Shown here piece by piece: positions 1 to 6,691 of a DNA stretch of 64,000 nt; position 1 is the stretch's first letter, and every line of letters starts with the position of its first letter. The notes beneath the pieces are model-generated. The model was not told the origin of the DNA. It saw only the letters and a program-made list of their open reading frames with translations, and made no database searches. Source of the stretch: Clostridium sp. (GTDB lineage Bacteria > Bacillota > Clostridia > Lachnospirales > Lachnospiraceae); NCBI GenBank assembly GCA_023664325.1, contig JAMPFS010000001.1, positions 80,562-144,561 on the forward strand, in the 5' to 3' direction. A program made the translations under genes and the position numbers.

Positions 1-2
1 AA

Positions 3-197
3 GACAATCTTCCAACATGGCGGGAATTATTCCTCCATGCGGATACACCGACAAAGCGGGTGCTGGTAAATATGTTGATCGAACGAATTGACATAACGAA
101 AGAACAGATCGTTGTCCGCTTTAAAATCAGCCTTGATGCGCTTTTACCCCAGTCCCGAATGGACGGTAACGGAGTGGTACCGCGGCAAGGGCTATGA
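3..197 (+). CDS. Large serine recombinase, C-terminal end only (partial, runs in from outside the window)
   Basis: The frame is open from the window edge to a TGA at 195-197. Its sequence (LPTWRELFLHADTPTKRVLV, then LIERIDITKEQIVVRFKI) resembles the C-terminal tail of large serine site-specific recombinases of Firmicutes integrative elements, which usually ends in a beta-rich ID[VI]TKEQ stretch. The catalytic serine domain would lie upstream of base 1 and cannot be seen. The last ten or so codons overlap, in another frame, the reading frame of a host-type gene (next entry), so the natural tail of this protein probably ends in borrowed host sequence. Recognition comes from the family pattern only; a search with the full protein would settle it. 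Confidence 0.65.
   Translation, partial: DNLPTWRELFLHADTPTKRVLVNMLIERIDITKEQIVVRFKISLDALLPQSRMDGNGVVPRQGL
150..190. other. Putative attachment-site junction (recombinase end / host gene)
   Basis: Upstream of about base 160 the DNA codes for recombinase; from about base 169 it codes, in a different frame, for the host-type peptidoglycan-binding protein. The switch inside some 10-20 bases is what is expected where a serine integrase has recombined attP with attB inside a gene. The core dinucleotide cannot be identified without the other element end. The placement is inferred from reading frames only. Confidence 0.45.
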
Positions 198-762
198 TTT
201 TACGATTACCTCGTCCACAGCCTTCGACCACAAGTGGATTTACCAGAAAACCGTATATGAGAACATTTCGCAGGTAGTAGACCGCTATTTTGCCAATTAC
301 CTGTCACGCCCAAATGTTTTGCAGCCAATTCTCACCCAGTACTGTGACGGAAAACGTGTCACATGTCCTAACTGGATGAGCCAGTGGGGCTCCAAATATT
401 TGGGAGACCAGGGCTATACGGCACTTGAAATTATCCGCAACTACTACGGTGATAACATGTATGTAAATGAGGCGGAGCAGATATCCGGTATTCCCTCCTC
501 ATGGCCCGGCTATGATTTGTCTGTCGGTTCCAGCGGCGACAAGGTACGCATGATGCAGGAGCAGTTAAACCGTATTGCGCAAAACTACCCATCTATTCCA
601 ACCATTGCAGTGGATGGCATCTTCGGGGCAAATACTGCGGCTGCAGTCCGGCAGTTCCAGTCTGTTTTTAATCTGCCTGCCACTGGAATTGTGGACTATC
701 CGACCTGGTATAAAATTTCCCAGATTTATGTCGGTGTCAGCAAAATTGCCGAGCTGACCTGA
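169..762 (+). pseudogene. 5'-truncated SpoIID-like / peptidoglycan-binding domain protein
   Basis: The recognisable protein starts abruptly at TEWYRGKGYDF (codon at 169). It continues through a SpoIID/LytB-like segment (SSTAFDH, QYCDGKRV, LSQWG-like MSQWGSKYLGDQGYT) and ends in one PG_binding_1 repeat (about residues 117-190 of this piece, VDGIFGANTAAAVRQFQ). Family members in Clostridia carry 150 or more extra N-terminal residues, including the strand that ends ...YTEWYR. Those are missing and replaced by recombinase-derived sequence. The frame stays open back to a TTG at 112, but that part (MSALKSALMRFYPSP) is recombinase DNA read out of frame. The intact protein probably acts on peptidoglycan at the cell surface or in spores. 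The product here is most likely non-functional. Confidence 0.7.
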
Positions 763-802
763 GTTTTCCGGCCATTCACTTTCAGAAGATATATGATACC
801 AG

Positions 803-959
803 TACAGCGAAAATTAAGTTTTGGATAGTTTGACGTAGCATGATTGTTTCATATGCAAGGCGGAGGAGTGATGCGTAGCGGTGGCTACGTCGATTGACAA
901 CAACGCAGCAGATGAAAAATCAGGCAAGTCAAACTGCCAATTACTTAATCTTCGCTATA
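803..959. repeat. Palindromic element with about 30-bp imperfect terminal inverted repeats
   Basis: The left arm (806-834, starting AGCGAA and ending AGTTTGAC) matches the reverse complement of the right arm (928-956, GTCAAACT to TTCGCT) at about 22 of 29 positions by my count. Further nested pairs are TTTCAT at 847 with ATGAAA near 912, and CGTAGC/GCTACG around 874-889. GACGTAGC at 832 can also pair with GCTACGTC near 884, so alternative folds exist. The middle is more GC-rich than the flanks. It lies between the truncated gene and the 3' end of the anti-sigma gene and has no credible reading frame. It could be a MITE, a REP-like sequence or a structured RNA. Its sequence differs from the three-copy family elsewhere in the window. 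Confidence 0.6.
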
Positions 960-1017
960 TATTCCAACATTTTACCGTTGCCTGCAGGGGCTTTCCGTCC
1001 CAACAGCACCCAATGCT

Positions 1018-2217
1018 CTATTCCAACGGTATCACAACCCGTTCTTTCTCTTTCACTCCCTGTTCTTCTAATTCTTTCTCGGTGCGGTAAAACGGATAAT
1101 ACACGATTTCCCAGAAAACATCCTCTGCTGCATTGTAATACATCCGATAGGCATCTCCGTTCGGCATTTCCATACAGTACAGTATATTGCCATGCGGCAC
1201 ATTTCCTGCACCATCTGTTTTATACTCGCAGGTTATCCCCACGATCTCCATGTCCGTCCCAAAAAGACGGATAAACAGATCTTTGGCACTTTCGCCGTTG
1301 GCAACAAAAAATTCTTCATGGATCACTGCCTGCTTTTCATGGAAGTCAACGCCTTCCTTTTGCAGCCACATATCGGAAAGCGTTCCATCCCTGGCATCGA
1401 TATCCACAACATAGGATGCCTGATCCTTTTCCCAAAAGACAACCTGATAGCTTCCGCTTCCCTCGATTCCATAAACCTCTGAATAATCAATCTCTTTTTC
1501 CATGGTTTCCGCATCTACGGCAAACATACTTTCCACATAATCCGCTGCCCTGTTTACGACTGCCTCTTCCGACAGCATATCATCCGCCGGTTCCGCATTT
1601 TGCGCCTGCTTCTGCTCCTCCTTAATCCGTTTCGCATCATCGCTTTCCTGCAGGCTGTAGTCCTGCTTGTGGTAAAAGTCAATAATCTGCAGCCATTCCT
1701 CCTCGGTTAAAGTTCTTTCCGGCAGATAAAGGATTCTTGTCGGTATCTCATACACTAAAGAACTGCCTGCCTTTTCTCCTGCTGTATCCGCAATTTCCAG
1801 CTCACCTGCCGGAAATAATCCGTCTTCTTCATATTTTTTCCACAAAATGTTATACTGTTCTTTCTCCTCCTCTGACAATTCCCTGGAATACGTGACTGCC
1901 TCTGCATCCGCCGCTTCACTGGAAACCATTTCCTCATACATCTTGCGGTCTTTCTCACTGACCTTAGACATTCTGCTTCGCACATAATCAATTGCCGCAG
2001 ATGCCGGGACAGAAAGTATAAATATGGCAGCCACAATGCAGACCACATACCCCGCTTTCGTAAAACGGGCTGCCAGTCTCTTCCCCAGTGGCCATTCGCT
2101 TTCCGCCAGCGCAGATACCAAACGGTCGATTTTTTCCTCATAATCTTTGCTTACCGGACATTGCGACTGTTTTGCAAGCCGCATAATCTCCTGATCTGTT
2201 TTATTCATATCCCTCAT
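1018..2217 (-). CDS. Putative membrane-anchored anti-sigma factor, partner of the ECF sigma factor
   Basis: A 399-residue protein with a cytoplasmic N-terminus of about 55 residues, one membrane segment (about residues 56-75, IVAAIFILSVPASAA) and a long, charged extracytoplasmic part of about 320 residues with no domain I recognise. Its ATG overlaps the TGA of the upstream sigma gene by four bases, with AAGGAAAGGA just before it, so the two are translationally coupled. Anti-sigma factors of ECF sigmas typically have this topology and position. I do not see the HxxxCxxC zinc motif of classic ZAS anti-sigmas. The function therefore rests on context and topology; the outer domain is the likely sensor. 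Confidence 0.6.
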   Translation of the reverse strand: MRDMNKTDQEIMRLAKQSQCPVSKDYEEKIDRLVSALAESEWPLGKRLAARFTKAGYVVCIVAAIFILSVPASAAIDYVRSRMSKVSEKDRKMYEEMVSSEAADAEAVTYSRELSEEEKEQYNILWKKYEEDGLFPAGELEIADTAGEKAGSSLVYEIPTRILYLPERTLTEEEWLQIIDFYHKQDYSLQESDDAKRIKEEQKQAQNAEPADDMLSEEAVVNRAADYVESMFAVDAETMEKEIDYSEVYGIEGSGSYQVVFWEKDQASYVVDIDARDGTLSDMWLQKEGVDFHEKQAVIHEEFFVANGESAKDLFIRLFGTDMEIVGITCEYKTDGAGNVPHGNILYCMEMPNGDAYRMYYNAAEDVFWEIVYYPFYRTEKELEEQGVKEKERVVIPLE

Positions 2218-2723
2218 TCCTTTCCTTGATCATCATCATTCTCCATGATAAACTTCTTTAACCGCTCTCTCGCCCGTGATAATCGGGATTTTACTGTTCC
2301 GCTCGATATATCCAAAATTTTTGCAATTTCCTTCACACGAAATTCCTCAAAATAATAAAGGATTGTAACATCGCGATAGATATCGTCTAACTGATACACA
2401 AAATCCAATAAATCACATTCTTCCTGCCGCTCATCTTCCTGTCCGGCAAAACGGGAAGTGTCTTCTGTTAGTTCCATCCGATTCCGCTTTTTTAAGCAGG
2501 CCCTGCTCTCATTGACTAAAATCTGAAACATCCATGATTTGATTTTCCTGACGTTCCGAAGCTCCGCCAAATGGCTGTACGCCTTCAAGACCGTCTCACT
2601 GACAATATCCTCTGCATCTTCCCTGTTTAAGACAAAGGAATACGCAAGCCGGAACATGGCAGTTTTATTTTCCATGATGCTTTTAACCAATATATCCCGT
2701 AACCGCTGCTCTTTATCGGTCAT
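2214..2723 (-). CDS. ECF-type RNA polymerase sigma factor (sigma-70 family)
   Basis: A 169-residue protein with a region 2 (RLAYSFVLNREDAEDIVSET) and a region 4 helix-turn-helix (VKEIAKILDISSGTVKSRLS) separated by an acidic linker, and no regions 1 or 3, which is the standard ECF layout. The start is the ATG at 2723 because GGAGGGAGGAG lies directly upstream; the longer open frame is unlikely. The gene is followed by the coupled membrane anti-sigma gene. A GAAC-N16-TGTC sequence upstream resembles an ECF promoter, suggesting autoregulation. The stimulus and regulon cannot be read from the sequence. Confidence 0.85.
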   Translation of the reverse strand: MTDKEQRLRDILVKSIMENKTAMFRLAYSFVLNREDAEDIVSETVLKAYSHLAELRNVRKIKSWMFQILVNESRACLKKRNRMELTEDTSRFAGQEDERQEECDLLDFVYQLDDIYRDVTILYYFEEFRVKEIAKILDISSGTVKSRLSRARERLKKFIMENDDDQGKE

Positions 2724-2748
2724 CTTCTCCTCCCTCCTTCTTCTATTT

Positions 2749-2772
2749 GACACAGGCGATTGCAAAATGTTC
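2749..2772 (-). promoter_or_regulatory. Candidate autoregulated ECF promoter
   Basis: On the minus strand GAAC (2769-2772) and TGTC (2749-2752) are separated by exactly 16 bases. This resembles the GAAAC-N16-CGTC type of ECF promoter and sits about 30 bases before the sigma start codon. The match is short, so chance is possible. It lies at the very edge of repeat copy 1. Confidence 0.4.
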
Positions 2773-2787
2773 TATTTCTAAAGCTTA

Positions 2788-2926
2788 GTTGTACAAGATA
2801 GACAATATCATAAGCATGGTGCTTTGGTGCCGCCGGTGCTTAGCGAGGTGTTTGCGAGCTTAGCACCGCTGCGAGTGACAAGCAGCGCAAGCGTGCCTGC
2901 GTTGATATTGTCTATTTTGTACAACG
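2788..2926. repeat. Terminal-inverted-repeat palindromic element, copy 1
   Basis: A 139-bp unit bounded by 23-bp inverted repeats (GTTGTACAA...AATATCA and its complement, one mismatch). Inside are a hairpin pairing GGTGCTTAGCGAGG with CGAGCTTAGCACC and a second pair around GCAGCGCAAGCGTGCCTGC. It differs from copy 2 (5613-5750) at only about eight positions. Similarity extends some 15 bases beyond each end (a CTAAA-type left flank, a GGATAT-type right flank). It has no reading frame. It lies between the tyrS terminator and the ECF sigma gene. Confidence 0.85.
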
Positions 2927-3042
2927 GATATCTTGAAAAAACTTACATTTCACAATTGCCTGTTTGACTGAATCGATTCATATATAAGATAACTTTGCCC
3001 CCGAAACGGTTCCCAGATCAAAAATTTTTATTCGGAAATTTA

Positions 3043-3086
3043 CATAAAAAGAATCCCAGACCAACCCATGAATCAGTCCGGGATTC
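3043..3086 (-). terminator. Rho-independent terminator after tyrS
   Basis: GAATCCCGGA and TCTGGGATTC (3077-3086 and 3051-3060 on the plus strand) form a 10-bp stem with one G-U pair, followed in transcript sense by TTTTTATG. It lies 15 bases past the tyrS stop. The stretch between it and repeat copy 1 (2927-3042) holds no gene; its only notable feature is the perfect palindrome TGAATCGATTCA at 2969-2980. Confidence 0.85.
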
Positions 3087-3101
3087 TCTATCCTTACCGT
3101 T

Positions 3102-4331
3102 TTACACTTCCACTACAATCTTTCTGAAATTTTTCTTGCCCTTTTTTAACACAAAATCATTGGCAAAATCCGTTTTTTCATAAGCGGTAAACGGATCATT
3201 TACCTTTTCTCCATTGACCGATACTCCGCCCTGCTGTATGCCGCGCCTTGCTTCCGCTTTGGAAGCTACAAGCTCTGCTTTTACCATCAGGTCAAGCACG
3301 CCGATCTTCCCATCTTCCTTAAAATCACTGTCTGAAAGGACTGTCGTTGGCATATTTTCCGCATTGCCGCCTCCGGCAAATAAAGCTCTTGCCGCTTCCT
3401 GCGCCTTAGCTGCCTCATCTTCACCATGTACCAGCTTTGTAAGCTCATAGGCAAGGATTTCCTTTGCCTGATTTAACTGGCTTCCCTCCCATGCATCCAT
3501 CTCATCAATCTGCTCTAACGGTAAAAAAGTCAGCATGCGGATGCATTTTAACACATCTGCATCGCCTACATTTCTCCAATACTGATAAAAGTCAAATGGA
3601 GAAGTCTTATTGGGATCGAGCCATACGGCACCGGACTGTGTTTTTCCCATTTTCTTTCCCTCGGAATTTAAAAGCAGCGTAATCGTCATCGCATAAGCAT
3701 CCTTGCCAAGCTTGCGGCGGATTAACTCGGTGCCGCCAAGCATATTGCTCCACTGGTCATCTCCGCCAAACTGCATATTGCAGCCATATTTCTGATATAA
3801 TGCATAAAAATCATAACTTTGCATAATCATGTAATTAAATTCCAGAAAACTAAGTCCTTTCTCCATTCTCTGCCTGTAACATTCTGCCCGCAGCATATTA
3901 TTGACAGAGAAATGCGCCCCCACCTCGCGAAGCAGTTCTATGTAATTCAATTCCAACAGCCAGTCTGCATTATTCACCATCAGGGCTTTCCCCTCCGAAA
4001 AGTCAATAAATTTACTCATCTGCTCCTTAAAGCAGTCACAGTTATGCTGAATCGTCTCCTTCGTCATCATCTGCCGCATATCCGTGCGCCCGGATGGATC
4101 GCCAATCATTCCCGTTCCACCGCCAATTAAAGCAATCGGTTTATTCCCTGCCATTTGCAGACGTTTCATCAGGCATAATGCCATAAAATGCCCCACATGC
4201 AGGCTGTCTGCGGTAGGATCAAATCCAATATAAAAAGTTGCCTTTCCGTTGTTAATCAGTTCCTTAATTTCTTCCTCGTCTGTCACCTGGGCAATCAGCC
4301 CTCTTGCGACCAATTCATCATAGATTGTCAT
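3102..4331 (-). CDS. tyrS: Tyrosyl-tRNA synthetase
   Basis: Charges tRNA-Tyr with tyrosine in the cytosol. The 409-residue protein has the class I HIGH variant HVGHF near residue 46, the tyrosine-site stretch QFGGDDQW, the KMSKS variant KMGKT, and a C-terminal S4-like RNA-binding domain (GGVSVNGEKV). Length and order are normal for bacterial TyrRS. GAGGAAAAAAC precedes the ATG. It follows the AICAR transformylase gene by only 57 bases. No T-box leader fits in that gap, so it is probably co-transcribed with the purine genes or served by an unseen promoter. Confidence 0.97.
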   Translation of the reverse strand: MTIYDELVARGLIAQVTDEEEIKELINNGKATFYIGFDPTADSLHVGHFMALCLMKRLQMAGNKPIALIGGGTGMIGDPSGRTDMRQMMTKETIQHNCDCFKEQMSKFIDFSEGKALMVNNADWLLELNYIELLREVGAHFSVNNMLRAECYRQRMEKGLSFLEFNYMIMQSYDFYALYQKYGCNMQFGGDDQWSNMLGGTELIRRKLGKDAYAMTITLLLNSEGKKMGKTQSGAVWLDPNKTSPFDFYQYWRNVGDADVLKCIRMLTFLPLEQIDEMDAWEGSQLNQAKEILAYELTKLVHGEDEAAKAQEAARALFAGGGNAENMPTTVLSDSDFKEDGKIGVLDLMVKAELVASKAEARRGIQQGGVSVNGEKVNDPFTAYEKTDFANDFVLKKGKKNFRKIVVEV

Positions 4332-4388
4332 GTTTTTTCCTCACTTTCCAATGATTTAAAATCCTTCTAAGGACGAAGCCAGCCGAAA

Positions 4389-5564
4389 TCAGTGGTGGAA
4401 CAGCCGGATTCCCGTAAAGCACATGGCAATTCCATACTTATTGCAGGTATCAATCACATTGTCATCCCGGATGGAACCACCAGGCTGCGCAATGTATTTC
4501 ACGCCACTCCTGTTTGCCCTTTCAATATTATCACCAAATGGGAAAAATGCATCCGAACCAAGCGCCACATCTGTCATGCGATCAAGCCATGCACGTTTCT
4601 CCTCTCTTGTAAATACCTCCGGCTTCCCGGTAAAGAAGTTCTCCCAGATGCCATCCGCTAACACATCCATATAGTCATCACTCATATAGACATCAATGGC
4701 ATTATCACGGTCTGCGCGCCCGATTCCATCCTTAAACGGCAGATTCAATACCTTTTCATTCTGACGTAAAAACCAGTTATCCGCCTTCTGCCCTGCAAGG
4801 CGTGTACAATGGATTCTGGACTGCTGTCCTGCGCCGATGCCGATTGCCTGTCCGCCCTTTGCATAGCATACCGAATTGGACTGGGTATATTTTAAGGTAA
4901 TCATGGCTATGGCAAGGTCAATCTTTGCCTGCTGCGGAATGTCCTTTTCCTCCGTCACCACATTGGCAAATAAATTGTCATCAATCAACAATTCATTTCT
5001 TCCCTGCTCAAAGGTCACGCCAAATACATCCTTCTGCTCTACCGATGCCGGTACATAACTTTCATCCATCTGGATAATACAATAATTTCCTTTTTTCTTC
5101 CCTTTTAAAATATCGAGTGCCTCCGGCTCATAGCCCGGGGCAATCACACCGTCCGAAACCTCTCTCTTAATCAGCTTTGCCGTTGGCACATCACAGACAT
5201 CCGACAAAGAAATGAAATCTCCAAACGAAGACATACGGTCTGCGCCTCTCGCTCTCGCATAAGCATTTGCAAGCGGGCTAAGCTCTCCCATATCATCTAC
5301 CCAGTAAATTTTACGCTCCACCTCGGAAAGCGGAAGCCCAACGGCTGCGCCTGCCGGTGATACATGCTTAAACGACGTTGCCGCAGGAAGCCCGGTCGCC
5401 TTTTTAAGCTCCTTTACCAGCTGCCAGCCATTGAACGCATCCAAGAGATTGATATACCCTGGCTTCCCGCAAAGAATCTGAATTGGAAGCTCCCCCTCTT
5501 TCATAAATACCCTGGATGGCTTCTGGTTTGGGTTACAGCCATATTTTAATTCAATTTCCTTCAT
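4389..5564 (-). CDS. Stand-alone AICAR transformylase (phosphoribosylaminoimidazolecarboxamide formyltransferase)
   Basis: Transfers a formyl group from 10-formyl-THF to AICAR (ZMP) to give FAICAR, the penultimate step of IMP synthesis. The 391-residue protein corresponds to the C-terminal domain of bifunctional PurH, with recognisable blocks TSFKHVSPAGAAVG, YTQSNSVCYAKGGQ, GIGAGQQSRIHCTRLA and ending FTGIRLFHH. The IMP cyclohydrolase domain of PurH is absent; PurO, encoded just upstream, takes its place. The ATG at 5564 has AAAGGAGT seven bases before it; a longer frame upstream reads into repeat copy 2 and is not coding. It lies in the operon with purO under a ZTP riboswitch. Confidence 0.93.
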   Translation of the reverse strand: MKEIELKYGCNPNQKPSRVFMKEGELPIQILCGKPGYINLLDAFNGWQLVKELKKATGLPAATSFKHVSPAGAAVGLPLSEVERKIYWVDDMGELSPLANAYARARGADRMSSFGDFISLSDVCDVPTAKLIKREVSDGVIAPGYEPEALDILKGKKKGNYCIIQMDESYVPASVEQKDVFGVTFEQGRNELLIDDNLFANVVTEEKDIPQQAKIDLAIAMITLKYTQSNSVCYAKGGQAIGIGAGQQSRIHCTRLAGQKADNWFLRQNEKVLNLPFKDGIGRADRDNAIDVYMSDDYMDVLADGIWENFFTGKPEVFTREEKRAWLDRMTDVALGSDAFFPFGDNIERANRSGVKYIAQPGGSIRDDNVIDTCNKYGIAMCFTGIRLFHH

Positions 5565-5612
5565 AATTGTACTCCTTTCCATAATAACGAAACTTCTTAT
5601 TTCTAAATCCCA

Positions 5613-5750
5613 GTTGTACAAAATAGACAATATCATAAGCCAGGTGCTTTGGAGCCGCCGGTGCTTAGCGAGGTGTTTTCGAGCTTAGCACCGTTGCGAG
5701 CGACAGGCAGCGCAAGCGTGCCTGCGTTGATATTGTCTATTTTGCACAAC
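5613..5750. repeat. Terminal-inverted-repeat palindromic element, copy 2
   Basis: A 138-bp unit almost identical to copy 1 (2788-2926), with the same 23-bp terminal inverted repeats (one mismatch) and the same internal GGTGCTTAGCGAGG / CGAGCTTAGCACC hairpin. It sits between purO and the AICAR transformylase gene, inside what should be one transcript. Its extended right flank touches the purO stop codon. When transcribed it would form a long hairpin. Confidence 0.85.
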
Positions 5751-5764
5751 GGAAATTTGCGAAA

Positions 5765-6478
5765 TTATTGGTTCTTATTTATAATCATTGTCTCATAATT
5801 TCCGTCTGCAAGATCAATATACCGCACAAACAAAGACACCTTATTTTCCTCATTTAAGTGATCCCAGATAAGATCGGCAAATTCATGCATATCATCCGGA
5901 ATATCCACCAGTACAGGTTCCCCCTCAAAACTTGGAAGCGGATTGCCATCGCCCATATAGGTGTGGATAAAATGTCCCTCTCCGCTTACCGGATTCTCAT
6001 AGGCATATGTATAGCGGTTACAGGCATTCGGATTGCCATTATTACTCTTAAGAATGGACATTGCATAATTGTAACTGTCACCTTCCATATGAAGAATACC
6101 GGAAATTCTGGGTGTATAGTTTGGGGCATCCGGCTCAAATTCCCTTGTCCGCAGTGCCTGCTCAAAAGTAAACTGTTTGTTCATCAGATCATAAATCGTA
6201 TCTGTCTGGTCTCCATTTGTGACAATGGTCTTATTGCCAAGCACACGAACCGGTGCATAAATAATAAGGCTTGGATCCTCAAGCTTGCTCTCATCATATG
6301 CCTGTGTGCGGATGCCCGCTCCGTCTTCCACAAACACACGGTTCCGGCTGTTCTCGCTTCTTCCCATAATAAAATAGGCTATCGCTGCATGTCTGCCATC
6401 CGGTGTTTTGCCAATTACAATTCCTCTTCCCGGATAGGTTGTGGAAGAAAGTTCTTCTGCTAATGATTTCATTTCCAT
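5765..6478 (-). CDS. purO: IMP cyclohydrolase, PurO type
   Basis: Closes the ring of FAICAR to IMP, the last step of de novo purine synthesis. The 237-residue protein belongs to the archaeal-type IMP cyclohydrolase family (PF07826 as I recall it), recognisable from YPGRGIVIG, AYFIMGRSENSRNR and the acidic C-terminal region. It is unrelated to the N-terminal domain of PurH. The start at 6478 is chosen because GGAGG lies eight bases upstream; the longer frame reads back into the riboswitch. It pairs with the stand-alone transformylase downstream, so the two proteins together replace bifunctional PurH. Expression should be under the ZTP riboswitch. Confidence 0.9.
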   Translation of the reverse strand: MEMKSLAEELSSTTYPGRGIVIGKTPDGRHAAIAYFIMGRSENSRNRVFVEDGAGIRTQAYDESKLEDPSLIIYAPVRVLGNKTIVTNGDQTDTIYDLMNKQFTFEQALRTREFEPDAPNYTPRISGILHMEGDSYNYAMSILKSNNGNPNACNRYTYAYENPVSGEGHFIHTYMGDGNPLPSFEGEPVLVDIPDDMHEFADLIWDHLNEENKVSLFVRYIDLADGNYETMIINKNQ

Positions 6479-6539
6479 AATCGTACCTCCATAAAATGAT
6501 TTTGCCGGCAATCGCATACCTGCACGTTTCATGCAACAA

Positions 6540-6645
6540 GAAAGACCGTCCAGGTATCCGAAAACGGCTGCCCAGACGGTCGGCATTTCTAATATGTTGT
6601 GCTCCCTGTGGGTACTCCCACATATCCGTCAGTCACACAACCTCA
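6540..6645 (-). promoter_or_regulatory. ZTP/ZMP riboswitch (pfl motif) with terminator stem
   Basis: The leader RNA contains GUGUGACUGACGG, then GUGGGAGUACCCAC, then AGGGAGCA, and further on CCGUCUGGGCA, in the order and spacing of the pfl aptamer that binds ZTP/ZMP. The 3' part folds GACCGTC with GACGGTC (plus-strand 6544-6550 and 6574-6580) and is followed by TTTCTTGTT, so the last aptamer stem may double as a terminator. It lies about 60 bases before purO. ZMP is the substrate of the transformylase in the same operon, so the genes should be induced when that step stalls. Confidence 0.9.
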
Positions 6646-6653
6646 TAGATAAT

Positions 6654-6681
6654 ATAATACATCAAAAAGATGAAAATGCAA
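6654..6681 (-). promoter_or_regulatory. Probable sigma-A promoter of the purO operon
   Basis: TTGCAT (6676-6681) and TATTAT (6654-6659) are separated by 16 bases, just upstream of the riboswitch aptamer. The region also overlaps the end of the chemoreceptor gene. TATATT three bases further on is an alternative -10. Confidence 0.5.
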
Positions 6682-6691
6682 GTTCTTTTTC

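Noticed and set aside
894..1274. Open frame of 126 codons on the plus strand over the palindromic element and the end of the anti-sigma gene
   Set aside because: It has no ribosome site and runs antisense to a clear coding gene; its composition (Ser, Pro, Cys rich) is typical of antisense frames.
2969..2980. Perfect palindrome TGAATCGATTCA as an operator
   Set aside because: It has no promoter nearby and lies in the gap behind the tyrS terminator; 12-bp palindromes occur by chance in AT-rich DNA.
4332..4388. Possible T-box before tyrS
   Set aside because: Only 57 bases are available and neither the T-box sequence nor a specifier stem is present.
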